Origin: Aporrectodea caliginosa
Taxonomy: Eukaryota; Annelida; Clitellata; Crassiclitellata; Lumbricidae
DNA: 64,000 nt
Assembly (NCBI GenBank): GCA_020284085.1
Contig: JACEVL010000480.1
Location: 934,279 to 998,278 of the forward strand
Direction of reading: 5' to 3'
This document shows positions 1 through 12,239 of the stretch, piece by piece (position 1 is the first letter of the stretch; the number at the start of each line of letters is the position of its first letter). Below the pieces are notes generated by a model. It searched no databases, was not told where the DNA came from, and worked only from the letters and a program-made list of their open reading frames with translations. Position numbers and translations under genes: made by a program.

Positions 1-139
1 GAACATTTAATCGCGCCATAAATGCATAATGATGAAAAAACTTGCTACCTTAGACCGACATCGGGATGAAATAGACATCCTGCTGTGAAGTTGGTCAAGG
101 ACGTGTAGGCTACTGAAAGAACCGCGAAAAACGAGGTAG

Positions 140-225
140 AACCGGGTAAATTGTGCACAATATATATAAATACACACATATATATAAATATATATAAATA
201 ATACATATATATATATATTGTAGAA
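140..225. repeat. AT-rich TA/ATA microsatellite
   Basis: Imperfect TATATAAA/ACATA low-complexity tract. No gene is seen in it. Confidence 0.8.
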
Positions 226-1290
226 AACATTTTATAGCTCCGCCGCCGTCGCAGTGATCAGATGCGCTGTTCGTGCAAGACTAGACAATTGTCAATTGCA
301 CATAATTAATATATGTACATGTAAACATACATACAAACGAATGCACAAACACAAACAAACACACACACATAGACACACATATATACAATTAGAGGTAGTT
401 TTTCGATGGCGTGTCTTCTCGTGTGTGTCGGCGCCGAAAGCAGAGAATGAAGGTGATCCTTTTCCATTTGAAGTTAAATAAGGTCACGCAAACCCAACTT
501 TTCTCGTGTTACAGTCCCCTTCCCCCTTTCTCCTTTCCCCCCATTACCGTCAAGGTCACGATCAACGTTGCTCTTTCATCTGCCACCACTTCATGACTCT
601 CACGTGACACTGACGTTTTCGTCTTCATCATCATCACCTGCTATAAAAACTACAGGTGGTGTATTAACATGTAGCATAGCACTGGACTGGAATATACCGA
701 TACTAATAGTAGCATAGTACTGCTATTGCACTGCTATCTTTTCTTCTATTCATAATTAGGCCTCCGCAATGCATTCTAGGTCTGTAATCGTAATGGCAAG
801 CGCGAAGATTTCCAATGCACCATGTGAAAGCTAGGCACAGGGTACCAGCTTATTCACGAGTGCTGCGTCAAGTGAGAGGGGTTGTCCAAAAGATAGCGAG
901 TGAAGGACAGCATCCGGTTTCCAGAGGTCTAGACAGAAAAAGGGAAGAGAGAACGAGAAGAAACTATTTATTTCATTTAGAGTTAAATAAAATAGCGCAA
1001 ACCGATTTCTTTTCCTTAAAGTTCCATCCACTGGCGTCTGCTACTATTACTCCTTCATTCCATTCAGCCAAGTAGTGTTCCTGCTATTAGTTAAATTAGT
1101 ACATAACTCTTTAATGGTGGTAACAATTAAACATTGCACCAATTCCATTTCAATACAATATTGTACTACAATTCGATTTCAATACAATATTTTACTACGA
1201 TTTATTACTTGCTTTGACTCCATTCCAACACTATGTTTTATTCTAGTACTGTATACTGCCAATGCTCATGTACCCCGATACCATTCTCGA
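226..1290. other. No gene seen; pair of diverged direct repeats
   Basis: There is no supportable ORF. A CA-rich stretch lies at about 320-390. The sequence at about 475-505 (GAAGTTAAATAAGG then CGCAAACCCAACTTTTC) recurs in diverged form at about 981-1015 (GAGTTAAATAAAAT then GCGCAAACCGATTTC), which suggests an old dispersed or duplicated repeat of unknown identity. Confidence 0.4.
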
Positions 1291-1301
1291 CGGAATACGA
1301 A

Positions 1302-1755
1302 ATGAAAATAAATACCAAAAAGACAATGGTTTTGAAAATAGACAGGATGGAAGAATCAACAGTTAAAACTACCATAAATGGAGAGGATATAGAACAGGTA
1401 AATAAATTCTGCTACCTGGAAAGTGTGGTTACACAAGACGGCGAGACGCAAAGTGCCATACGGAAATAAAAAGAAGGATAAACATGGGAAAAGATGCATT
1501 CTGCAAGAGAAAAGAACTCCCGAGAGGGAAACTAAATAGAACCTTAAAGAAGCGAATGGTTAAGACATTGGTGTGGAGTGTGGTCCTGTGTATGGATCTG
1601 AAACGTGGACAATGCGGAAGCAGGACATAAGAAGACTATAAAAGCTTTTGAAATATGGATACGGCGTAGAATGGAGAGAGTAAGTTGGAAGGAACCCGAC
1701 AATATTAAAAATGGTAGGAGAAGAAAGATCAGCGATAAAGGGCAGAGAACCGAAG
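1302..1755 (+). pseudogene. Non-LTR retrotransposon RT C-terminal fragment (frameshifted)
   Basis: The first frame reads KINTKKT, then INGEDIEQVNKFCYL and TQDGETQS. After a stop near 1467, other frames continue with GKDAFCKRKEL, LNRTLKKRMVKTLVWSVVL, then YGSETWTMRKQD and RRMERVSW. This order is the familiar thumb and post-RT region of LINE ORF2 proteins. At least two frameshifts and several stops make it dead. Clade assignment (RTE-like or another) is not possible by eye. No 5' part and no tail were recognised. Confidence 0.8.
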
Positions 1756-2116
1756 AACAAACGATACCATTCTAGTAAATGTACTGCATGGCACCCGAGC
1801 CAAAAACTACCAATTCACCTACCTATACCCAGGCGCGGATTTAGAGGGGGCGGAGCCGGCGTACGCCCCCCCTAAACCTGCAGCAAATGTTCTCAAACTA
1901 AACTGACCTAAAACTAATATAACTGCAATTTGGGAATAGGATGTTTGAAGTAGCTGGACCGGCAGAATGGAGCTCTCTTACCGGAGCTCTCTTACCTACT
2001 TACCTGAGTTGCTAGCAGACGTTGCCCACGTGACCAATGACTTTTGCCGTGACGTCATTTACAAAGTTCATGTACAGACAAAATTTACGTAAATAGAAAT
2101 TGGTCAATTAAAAAAT

Positions 2117-2200
2117 ATGTCGAGTGGTCCGCCGTCAAAACGGCTTAAACAAGCAGTTTTATCATTCGCGAATAAGCCGACTGCCGTTGGTAAGACATAG
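2117..2200 (+). pseudogene. Transposase N-terminus remnant
   Basis: An ATG opens 27 codons (MSSGPPSKRLKQAVLSF, then ANKPTAVGKT) ending in TAG. The KRLKQAVLSF stretch resembles PIP-box-like N-termini seen in some hAT/ZBED-type transposases; that match is from memory and uncertain. It lies inside the hAT-like element, in line with an internally deleted transposase gene. Confidence 0.35.
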
Positions 2201-3012
2201 GCCTATCTTAGGCCTAAATCTCAAAAGATGGCATATGATTATAATTTTGAAATTCGTCGTGCTGATTCTAGCCGCCGAAAGCGTTCAGGAGATATTATGG
2301 ACAAAAGCAAATCAAGGATATAGAACTAGGCCTACTCATATAATCATTCTCTTAACGCTCAGGGGCGTGCGGTCCATGGATGAGGCGCATGATCCATCCC
2401 TTGCTTATTGAATCTATTTTTATACAAATACTAGTGTATTCAATTTCTATCATTACTATGTTAATTATCGTATGATAAATTGGCATCGACTATATTATTT
2501 TTAGTTGGGGGCAGCCAGGGCCGCCGAAAGGGGAGGGGCAAATTAACAGGGGCCCGGCGGTGTGAGGGGGGCCCGGAGTGCCCGGGGAAAAAGTAAACAA
2601 TGTAAGAAGTTTAACAAATACGAAGACATTCTGCATGTAGAATTGCGAGTTTGAAAATTATAGGACAGATTTAATGCAAATTATAGGACAGATTTAAATG
2701 AAGAATATACTTACTTGCTAACTCATTTTATTGTTTGTCCACAAGGACATCAAGTTAGACATTGATGACATTATCAATGCCTACGCCAGAAAGCATCCAA
2801 GGAGAATGACACTGCTTAATCCACTGGCATGTGACACTTAATTATTTTCTTTTTGGATCAAGGGTTGCATGATCAAAACCGATAACTGATTTATAATCGT
2901 TTCACTGTTAACCTTCAGTGGAGACCAGTTGTTTTATATGAGAAACTATATATTTTTTAAAGTTCCATAACATTTTCTATAAAAAGGATCATTATAGTTT
3001 TGCGTGATCTAA

Positions 3013-3017
<5 letters not shown>

Positions 3018-3070
<53 letters not shown>
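3018..3070. repeat. (TA)n microsatellite
   Basis: An uninterrupted TA dinucleotide run of about 26 units inside the decayed hAT-like element. Confidence 0.95.
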
Positions 3071-3074
<4 letters not shown>

Positions 3075-3285
3075 CGGGATTGGATTGGTAGTATTTACCC
3101 CCCCAAACCAGAAATCCTGGATCCGCCCCTGATACCCATCTATATCTATACCTATCCATATAGCCACACCTAACTATATGAACCTATCTCTACCTATCCC
3201 TACCTATCCTATGCTTACTGCGATTTCTTAACTATTTGATTACTGTTGCTTAATTACTGTATGTCTGTTCACTAATAAACTGCTC

Positions 3286-3580
3286 ATGCGCTTAGCTCGT
3301 TCTAGCAGCCGACAGAGAGCGCGCCACTGTGTGCGCATGCGCTTCGAAGCGTCGTCGTCGTGCCAGACCGGGTCGTCCGTCGTCTGCTCTGTTGGTCAGG
3401 CAGACGTCGTCGATCGGACGGTGCGAGCGGGAAAACGAAGATACGACGACTCATCAGAGTGTGAGAGGCGGAAGAAGGCAACTGCTGCTGTGTCGCCGGC
3501 GTCGGAGGAGGAGGAGGATGCAGCAGAGGCAAAACGATTCGCTTCACGGATGACGAAAAGATATATATGACATAAGGTAA
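3286..3580 (+). promoter_or_regulatory. CpG-rich patch with NRF1-type palindrome; candidate promoter/5' exon
   Basis: This short stretch is unusually rich in CG dinucleotides for the AT-rich surroundings. It contains GCGCATGCGC (3333-3342), the consensus palindrome bound by NRF1/Ewg-type factors. An open frame of 94 codons starts at 3286 and is rich in Arg, Ser and Glu without recognisable domains. It ends just before AAG|GTAAAC at about 3577, which fits a splice donor. All this is compatible with a transcription start and first exon, but the minisatellite starts immediately downstream and no further exon is seen. It could equally be random GC-rich DNA. Confidence 0.3.
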
Positions 3581-3594
3581 ACATATCACTTAAT

Positions 3595-4110
3595 ATAACA
3601 CCATACAACATAGCAGAATATGTTAACATTTCGATAGCGCTAATATAACACCATACAACATAGCAGAATATGTTAACATAACAGATTTTGATAACATAGC
3701 AGAATATGTTAACATAACAGAATTTGCTGAATATGTTAACAAAATAGAATATGTTAACATAACGGAATATGCAGAATATGTTAATAAAATAGAATATGTT
3801 AACAAAACAGAATATGTTAACATAGCAGAATATGTTAACAAAACAGAATATGTTAACATATGATAACATAGCAGAATATGTTAACATAACGCCTCTGAGC
3901 GCCTCTGAATAGGAATCTGGAAGGGGCGCTATAACAAGTGTTCAAATACAATACAATACAATAACGGAATATGCTGAATATGTTAACAAATCAGAATATG
4001 TTGACATAACGGAATATGCAGAATATGTCAACAAAATAGAATATGTTAACATAGCAGAATATGTTAACAAAGCAGAATATGTTAACAAAACAGAATATGT
4101 TAAAACAGTT
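3595..4110. repeat. 18-bp minisatellite (GAATATGTTAACA family)
   Basis: Degenerate tandem units of about 17-18 bp built on AACATAGCAGAATATGTT. The array is split at 3893-3965 by a SINE tail. Antisense ORFs across it (TYSAML/NIFCYV repeats) are artefacts of the repeat. Confidence 0.85.
3893..3965 (+). mobile_element. 5'-truncated SINE tail
   Basis: GCGCCTCTGAATAGGAATC, GGGGCGCTATAACAAGTG and an (AATAC)n tail match the 3' ends of the three full dimeric SINEs in this window (22539, 44333, 52241). ATAACG occurs on both sides inside the surrounding minisatellite and may be the target duplication. Truncation at the 5' end is typical of LINE-mediated integration. Confidence 0.8.
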
Positions 4111-4335
4111 ATTAAGCAGTAACAAATGCAGCTGATAATGACATAACATAACATAACACGTCGAACGGATAGAAAATGGAAGAGATCTGAATGGAGAAAT
4201 GGCGAGTTCAAAAGATCAAAAGATATAGCATAAGGTAAGATATCATAGCATAGCATAGCATAACATCATAGCATAGCAGAGCACTATACTGAGAAATAGC
4301 AAAACACTTGTAACACAGCATAACAGCCTCGAGAC

Positions 4336-4467
<132 letters not shown>

Positions 4468-4835
4468 TTCCTGTTTTCGTTCCTGCATGGTCCGTTTATT
4501 TCGGACCAGTTGCACATATTCTGTATTGATCTATTATTTTGTTGAGCGGCGTCGCATTCACCTGTTGTGCCACTGTCGACCTACCTGCTACCTAACTGAG
4601 AGGCACGGTCGACTGTTTTCATCGTAACGAACCTATAATGGTGATGCATGCATCGCAGTTATTTGCATCTCAAAGGAATTACTTGTCTGTGAAGTGATTA
4701 TTATTATTATCTGTGTATTTACAAAGCATGCAAAGGTCTCTTTATGGTAGAGATTATTGTTTTGTCCTCATTAAGCGCCGCTACAATCGATCGTGTTTGG
4801 TAATAGTGTGTACATGGTGGACTCGACCTACATGT

Positions 4836-5270
4836 TACATGGGTCTGTGTTACATGGGTCTGTGTTACATGGGTCTATGTTACATGGGTCTATGTTACAT
4901 GGGTTTATGTTACATGGGTCTGTGTTACATGGGTCTGTGTTACATGGGTCTATGTTACATGGGTCTATGTTACATGGGTCTATGTTACATGGGTCTGTGT
5001 TACATGGGTCTGTGTTACATGGGTCTGTGTTACATGGGTCTGTGTTACATGGGTCTATGTTACATGGGTCTATGTTACATGGGTCTGTGTTACATGGGTC
5101 TGTGTTACATGGGTCTGTGTTACATGGGTCTGTGTTACATGGGTCTGTGTTACATGGGTCTGTGTTACATGGGTCTGTGTTACATGGGTCTGTGTTACAT
5201 GGGTCTGTGTTACATGGGTCTGTGTTACATGGGTCTGTGTTACATGGGTCTGTGTTACATGGGTCTGTGT
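4836..5270. repeat. 15-bp minisatellite, about 29 units
   Basis: Tandem GTTACATGGGTCTGT units vary almost only at one site (CTGT, CTAT, once TTAT). Because the period is a multiple of three and the unit lacks stops, several frames stay open, including a 209-codon plus-strand frame made of CYMGL repeats. There is no signal peptide or sensible flanking coding sequence, so I do not call a gene. Confidence 0.97.
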
Positions 5271-5283
5271 AGACAGAACTGTC

Positions 5284-5345
5284 TCAGCCGAAATTCGAAC
5301 CCGCATACTCCGCGTTGTAAGGCAAGCGCTCAGCAAATGTAGCTT
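5284..5345 (-). mobile_element. tRNA-like SINE head (fragment)
   Basis: On the minus strand, GCTGAGCGCTTGCCTTAC is followed by GCGGGTTCGAATTTCGGC, spaced like the A and B boxes of a tRNA-derived SINE promoter. It abuts the 15-bp minisatellite, which would lie on its 3' side. No full tRNA fold is evident. Confidence 0.4.
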
Positions 5346-5437
5346 TGTAATGTAAAGTCTGCGACGTGGACTTCTCGCTTGTGTTCTGATTCTGTTTAAC
5401 CAGTTTTTGAAGACAGACTCCTTTATTCTTGGGGTAC

Positions 5438-5518
5438 GGTAGCTGTAACGGTAGCTGTAACGGTACGGTAGCTGTAACGGTAGCTGTTACAGCTGTACGG
5501 TAGCTGTAACGGTAGCTC
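5438..5518. repeat. 12-bp minisatellite (GGTAGCTGTAAC)
   Basis: About six degenerate units of GGTAGCTGTAAC, with one inverted segment (GTTACAGCTGTAC). Confidence 0.85.
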
Positions 5519-5609
5519 GGCATGTAACGTGGAGAGTACAGTTTTGAGCCTAGACTGAGACGGTAACCACAATTATCGCTAAGCACCGTCGATGCGTGTG
5601 TGCTTCTGA

Positions 5610-6065
5610 GACCCTTCTGAGGAACGGCGCTATATCAATTGCAGTTGCATTCTATATTAAGTAATTCGATGGCTGCCTTTGTGGTTTCAGGTCGGCAGAA
5701 TCTCGCCAACAGACTAAATGCCAGATTACAAAAGAGACGAATCAACTGAAAACAATAAACCTATCAAGAACGAAAACAGGTAAATTAATCGTACTTAACC
5801 TTTTCCCGACTTGAAACGTCTTACCAACCGAATCACGACTCCTCTTCTTTTTTCTCTCTTTCTCTCTGACTTTGTGAGATTTCGACCTGGATTTCAGAAA
5901 TACTTACACGACTTTGACTTTTACAATCTCACTTGAAGAGAACATCGATCGCTGCTTTGTGCATAATGAAAAAGGCGCTATAGAAGCCATTAGATTAGAT
6001 CTACACAGAAAATTTTCTTGAAGAGGCGCTATAAAAGCTGGCACATAAGATTACGATTACGAATT
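5610..6065 (+). mobile_element. Three retroposon 3'-tail fragments
   Basis: GGCGCTATAT(C)AA at about 5622, TTGTGCATAATG...GGCGCTATAGAAG at about 5958-5985, and AGAGGCGCTATAAAAG at about 6020 are variants of the LINE/SINE 3' motif found throughout the window. Sequence between them is unassigned, with no ORF. Confidence 0.5.
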
Positions 6066-6070
6066 GCAAA

Positions 6071-6106
<36 letters not shown>
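6071..6106. repeat. (TA)n microsatellite
   Basis: A pure TA run of about 18 units directly after a retroposon tail region. Confidence 0.95.
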
Positions 6107-6108
<2 letters not shown>

Positions 6109-6239
6109 CAGATTTCCTAAACCTCTTGCTTTCCTAAGGAAATTATGTCAGAGTTTGTCTTTCTCGAATTTGCCTTCCATCTGAAATGTCCAATAACCTT
6201 GCATATTATGGGTCAATGGATTTTTATACTGACATATTT

Positions 6240-6475
6240 ACCTTCTTCACTATACATACATGAATACATGTGTGTATACTATGCACACCTGTAAACACAA
6301 ATCACATTCATCACAAGCATAGAAACATATCCATCCATCCGTCCGTCCATGCATCCATCATCCTTCCGTGCGTGCAGGCATACATATATACATGCATACA
6401 TACATTCGTACATACATGCATACTTACATACATACAGGCAGAAGCATACATTTGCGTATACAAGCATACATACAA
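6240..6475. repeat. CATA/CATC-rich low-complexity tract
   Basis: Imperfect CATACATA, CATCCATC and CATGCATA repeats. The short ORFs here (poly-IHTYIH) are artefacts. Confidence 0.85.
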
Positions 6476-6479
6476 ACAA

Positions 6480-6896
6480 TTTTTGTATTGTATTGTATTT
6501 AGAAATTTATAAAGCGCTTCTCACAGTAATACCCAATCAGAAGCACTCCCAGTGCAAAGAGCTCTGCGAAAAAAGAAACGTCTTAAGACAACGAGAAGAG
6601 GCCAAAATACCTCCAGATAAGCTCACAGATCGAGTGGTAGAGGGAAGGTCATTCCAGAGCATAGGACCAACAGATGCATAGGCACGATGCTGAGCAGTAA
6701 CAGTCCATGACCGAGGTACGAGAAGGTCATGCCGGTCTAAGGAGCGGAGTGAGCGACCAGAGGCAGCCGAAAGGGGTCGGCGAATTGAATCACAAAGATA
6801 GCGAAGGACCAGACCTAAGAGCACCTTGGATGTAAAAAATAGAATTTTAAACCGAATTCGGGCGATGAGAGGAAGCCAATGTAAATGCTCCGTCAT
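6480..6896 (-). pseudogene. CR1/L2-like LINE ORF2 C-terminus and 3' end
   Basis: The minus-strand frame from 6896 to 6537 (119 codons) begins EHLHWLPLIARIRFKILF and continues RSLRSLDRHDLLVPRS, AYASVGPMLWNDLPS and LKTFLF. This is the classic C-terminal tail of CR1/L2/Jockey-type reverse transcriptases. After the stop, a short 3' UTR ends in AGCGCTTTATAAATTTC plus AATACAATACAATAC at the left edge. The RT core is missing, so this is a 5'-truncated insertion. Its 3' end resembles that of the window's SINEs. Confidence 0.85.
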
Positions 6897-6906
6897 GAAG
6901 GTCGAA

Positions 6907-7310
6907 ATGTGATATACATACTAGTCCGCACAAATACAAAGTATAGTAATGAGATTTATAAAATTATGTACTTGTGCAATTTTCGGAAGAGCGTTATTTA
7001 AGAATAACTCCACCCAGTAGCTTTTACCAGTTATCCTTATAATTCGTCATTTGCAGAGGAAAATCGTCGAGGCGACGATTCATGTAAATGAACCGCTGAT
7101 TATACAAAAACTGTGATTACAATTACAAGGACAGTTACAAAAAGGTCGGGGTTAATTCAGTTTGGTACACGACCGGCGAAAAAAAGGAGGCAAATTAGTA
7201 ATGCAAACCACGTAAGGAGAGGTTTTAGTTGACTAATTTGATCTTATTTGCACACGCAGAAACAGGAAACGGACAGAGACAGAATGAAGAGAACCGAATG
7301 AATGAGAAAC
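6907..7310. other. No gene seen
   Basis: Unique, AT-rich sequence without a supportable ORF or repeat. Confidence 0.4.
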
Positions 7311-7311
7311 A

Positions 7312-7314
<3 letters not shown>

Positions 7315-7409
<95 letters not shown>

Positions 7410-7650
7410 CAGAGAGACAGAGAGACAGAGAAAGACAGAGACAGAGACAGAGACAGAGAGAGAGAGAAGACAGACAGACAGACGGACAGACAAACGGCTG
7501 TCTGTCTGACTGACACACTGAAAGACTGACAGACATTAGGCCTAATATTTTGGCAGACAGACACACAGACAGACAAATAGACAAACAGACAGGCATGCAG
7601 ACAGATAGAACGACAGACAGACGGAACACAGACACGCAGACACACAGACA
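7315..7650. repeat. Compound microsatellite (TA)n-(GA)n-(CAGA)n
   Basis: A TA run (7316-7368) passes into GA (7369-7400), then GACA/CAGA-rich sequence to about 7650. All ORFs here are repeat artefacts. TAGGCCTA occurs at 7537. Confidence 0.95.
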
Positions 7651-7679
7651 GACAAATTATTGCTTTGTGAACTACCAAA

Positions 7680-8190
7680 AATGTTTATAGGTTTTTTAAA
7701 TGACTAACACTAAACTTCCCTGACCGAAAGATTCATTATATTGGTCGCACGTTATATATCTTACGAAGAAAGGTGGATCTGCTGCGCTGTCAAAATTTAT
7801 TGCTTCTGAAATTATTCAGTACCCTTGAAGTGTTACAGACAACTCTTACCTATCGGTCAAAAAAATTTACACTTGAAACTGTGCAGACGTTGACCTTCCT
7901 AAGCAAATTATACGACTAATGGAACCGGGAAAATAATCGCAAAGAATACATAAATTCTGAGGGACAGCATTAAAAATAAATAGAATGTGGTCCGTTGGGA
8001 GAGTTGCAATGATTTTGCCAAGCATTGAGAGAATAATTGGTTCCTTTGTGACGGTTGTAATGATTTTCGACACTTTCCCCATGGGAGATCGATGACCGCT
8101 ACCGCTGTCTGTTACGAATAGGAACAATATTCTGTGTTCTGGGATTTAAAAACTCATCGACGTCATTCGATCTGCAAATAACTGATACGC
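7680..8190. other. No gene seen
   Basis: Unique sequence with only short antisense ORFs and no recognisable motif. Confidence 0.4.
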
Positions 8191-8194
8191 TCAG

Positions 8195-8195
<1 letters not shown>

Positions 8196-8279
<84 letters not shown>

Positions 8280-8344
8280 AACACACATATATACACACAC
8301 ACACACACTCACTCACAAACACACACACACACACTCACTCACAA

Positions 8345-8378
<34 letters not shown>

Positions 8379-8396
8379 TCACAAACACACACACAT
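8196..8396. repeat. (AC)n microsatellite, imperfect
   Basis: A long AC run (8196-8272) is followed by interrupted ACACTCAC/ACAAAC blocks to 8396. Confidence 0.97.
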
Positions 8397-8478
8397 CTCT
8401 AACTCGAATTTTTCATTTGCTATCTCTCTGACTCTCACTCTCTTTCGCTTTTTCTCACTCTGTCTTTCTCGTACTGCC

Positions 8479-8692
8479 TCTATGCCTCTGTCTCTGCCTC
8501 TGCCTCTGCCTCTGCAGCCTCTGCCTCTGCCTCTGCCTCTGTCTCTGTCTCTGTCGCTGCCTCTGCCTCTGCCTCTGCCTCTGCCTCTGCCTCTGCCTCT
8601 GCCTCTGCCTCTGCCTCTGCCTCTGCCTCTGCCTCTGCCTCTGCCTCTGCCTCTGCCTCTGCCTCTGCCTCTGCCTCTGCCTCCGCCTCTCC
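8479..8692. repeat. (CTCTGC)n hexanucleotide array
   Basis: About 35 units of CTCTGC with a few CTCTGT variants, encoding PL or AE dipeptide repeats in open frames that I regard as artefacts. Confidence 0.97.
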
Positions 8693-8906
8693 CAATATAT
8701 CTCTATATATCGCCTTCACTCTTTCACTAGCTCTCTTTTTATCTATCTACCTATCGATATATATTATGCATCATTTATCTTTTCTTTCTTTGTGTTTTTA
8801 CTTTTTTCTCCTACATTCCTCCTCTCTTTATGTCTAACTTTATCGCACTCTCTCACTGTTTCTATTTCTCTTTTATGATATCCTCGCACTCTACCTCTCT
8901 CTCCTT

Positions 8907-10560
<1,654 letters not shown>

Positions 10561-10572
10561 TGTAGTGTCATT

Positions 10573-10824
10573 TCAGCGGAGTTCAGAGATCGGTGGCAGT
10601 GTCCCGGAGAGGCATATGGCGTTCCCCCGTTGAAGAGCCACTGAGATCCGCTGGAATAGGTATGATGACTCCATTGGATCATGGGTTGCGTCACTTGTCC
10701 GTCTTCCCAACTCAGAAACGAACTGTAGTCCCTCTCTGCTCCAAGCGCCGCCAGTCTCTAAGGCGACCGCTACAAACTCGTGGGTGGTAGTGATGGTGGA
10801 AATATTTGACCCTCTTGGAGACAA
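10573..10824 (-). pseudogene. Fragment of a repeated RT-associated protein region
   Basis: The minus frame reads FVAVALETGGAWSREGLQ, SELGRRTSDA and SSYLFQRISVALQRGNAI. The same pattern recurs at 22214-22400 (plus) and partly at 41749-42051 (minus), so this is a dispersed coding repeat. From memory such segments follow reverse transcriptases in many aquatic-invertebrate retroelements, but I cannot name the family. It sits at the edge of an ATT array. Confidence 0.6.
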
Positions 10825-10859
10825 CCGCGCGTTCGGCGGCTTCCCCAGCTCCAGTAGAT

Positions 10860-11165
10860 GATCATTGTCTTTGGCTGGTCATACCCTGTAAATCAAGAGG
10901 AAAGTGACCAAGCTTTTTCGTTTGTTGAATCTATTTTTGGAACACTCTTCCTGTGTCTGTCCACTCTACTCAGTCGCTTGTGTCATTTCATTCTGAACCT
11001 AAAACTTACCTCTTTCAAATTGCTTATCCACCATAGGCTGGCTGCGTCTCTGTCCTACTGGACGGATTTCTATCGATATTGACCTGATTACGGCTTGGTT
11101 TTAGAGCGCCATCGGTTGATTACTTGTGCATAGACACTGGCGCAATAGAAGTTACCAATTACAAT
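10860..11165 (+). pseudogene. LINE 3' end (CR1/L2-like), degraded
   Basis: The frame ending CHFILNLKLTSFKLLIHHR, then ASLSYWTDFYRY and a stop, resembles the SFKxxLKTHLF terminus of LINE ORF2. The downstream part (TTGTGCATAGACACTGGCG, then CAATAGAAGTTACC) matches the TTGTGCAT...GGCGCTATAGAAG tail family at 5958 and 48930. The ACAATTACAA end is the short tail. Confidence 0.55.
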
Positions 11166-11690
11166 TACAACTCTATGCTAACCTACCTGATGTTAAATGT
11201 CATCTATAGAAGAGAAATGTCATCAGTAAGGAAAACAATGCACAGGATCGAGAAGAATAGCCACCAATTGTAACATCATGATCTTCCACTAAATCATTTG
11301 TTCAGCTTTTTCCAACGACTCTGAGAATCGTCATTTGATCTTCCCATCTCGTGACGATCAATGCGATCTATACATAGACCTCATTTCAGCTGCTCTCTCT
11401 CTCCCTAACGACTGCTTTGATGTCTTTAGCCCAATTATCCCATCATGCATTGTCAACGTTTCTCTCGCTGAACGCTTCTTTCCTGACTGTTCCGCTCATG
11501 TCATAGTTTACCCTATTCTTTAAAAACCCGCATCTTTTATCCTGAAGATCTATCAAACTATCTACTCCGAGTTTCACTTCATGGAAAAGGTATAATCGCG
11601 AACCGCTTGAGTAATCGCCTTTCATCGCATAAACCCTCTTTCGTTTCCAGTCTTCCTACCGTAAATACCACTCCACTGGAACTGCACTAC
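11166..11690. other. No gene recognised
   Basis: A 62-codon plus ORF (11335-11523) has no recognisable motif. The rest is unique sequence. Confidence 0.35.
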
Positions 11691-11696
11691 TTTCAA

Positions 11697-11935
11697 TTAT
11701 TCATTCATTCTGAAGATTTATATACCGCCCCTTCAAGAAATCTACTCAGGAGCGCTCCCAGCACAGCACCGGCTAAACAATAAATGCTTGAGTGATTTAT
11801 AAAACCCAGTTAGATTGGTTAGAGCTATAGTAAACGCAGCTCCGATCATTCCAGATGGAGGAGTCTGCAACCGAGAAAGCTCGTCTCTGCCTAGCAGCCA
11901 AGCGAGCCCGTGGAACTATATATTATAAGAGTTTC
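11697..11935 (-). pseudogene. LINE ORF2 C-terminus and 3' end
   Basis: On the minus strand ARLAARQRRAFSVADSSIWN matches the RRAFSVxxPxxWN block of CR1/L2-like elements. Stops follow, then GAGCGCTCCTGAGTAGATTT, CTTGAAGGGGCGGTATATAA and an ATGAATGAAT tail. It belongs to the same family as 57841-58440. Confidence 0.7.
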
Positions 11936-11959
11936 CCCGCTCACAGTCACATAATCAAT

Positions 11960-12115
11960 TCCATGGACAAAAGAGCGGCAACTATACTCTCATATTCCTT
12001 GATCTTTTGGCCGCTTTTGATACCGTCCATTATATTACTAAAAATCGTCATCGACTGGCACACCGGTTTGACCTTTCTCTCTCTCTGCCGCTGCATTTCG
12101 ACCTTTGCCTTCTCT
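11960..12115 (+). pseudogene. LINE reverse-transcriptase motif A fragment
   Basis: The plus frame reads HNQFHGQKSGNYTLIFLDLL, then AAFDTVHYITKNRHRLAHRF. LDLLAAFDTV is RT motif A, with the catalytic Asp within the AFD segment. The fragment fades into a CGA-repeat near 12121. It lies back to back with the minus-strand LINE end at 11935, so two truncated copies adjoin. Confidence 0.75.
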
Positions 12116-12239
12116 AATGGACGACGACGACGACGACGACTTCAATTGAAACGACGACCATCCATTGTTATCATTTGGTTTATGAAGCGCCGCCATCTAA
12201 TGACAAAACGTCATTCGATGACGCTGACCAATTGTGATT

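Larger units (their letters stand above)
1830..3131. mobile_element. Degraded hAT-like DNA transposon (internal deletion derivative)
   Basis: The left end reads CAGGCGCGGATTTAGAGGGGG. The right end, reverse-complemented, reads CAGGGGCGGATCCAGGATTT, a typical hAT-style terminus. Flanks are CTATACCC on the left and TGATACCC on the right, overlapping the termini and compatible with a decayed 8-bp duplication. Inside, a short N-terminal coding remnant (2117-2200) and a possible C-terminal remnant near 2745-2840 (DIDDIINAYARKHPRR...LNPLACDT, then stop) flank sequence that codes for no transposase. A second C/G-rich terminus-like segment at 2515-2590 may be a nested insertion. Confidence 0.6.

Noticed and set aside
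3595..4110. CRISPR-like array
   Set aside because: Units are contiguous and degenerate with no unique spacers; eukaryotic minisatellite.
4713..5342. 209-codon ORF of CYMGL repeats
   Set aside because: Explained by a stop-free 15-bp minisatellite; flanking codons show no recognisable protein.
6349..6681. 110-codon plus ORF
   Set aside because: It joins a CATA repeat to the antisense of a LINE C-terminus.
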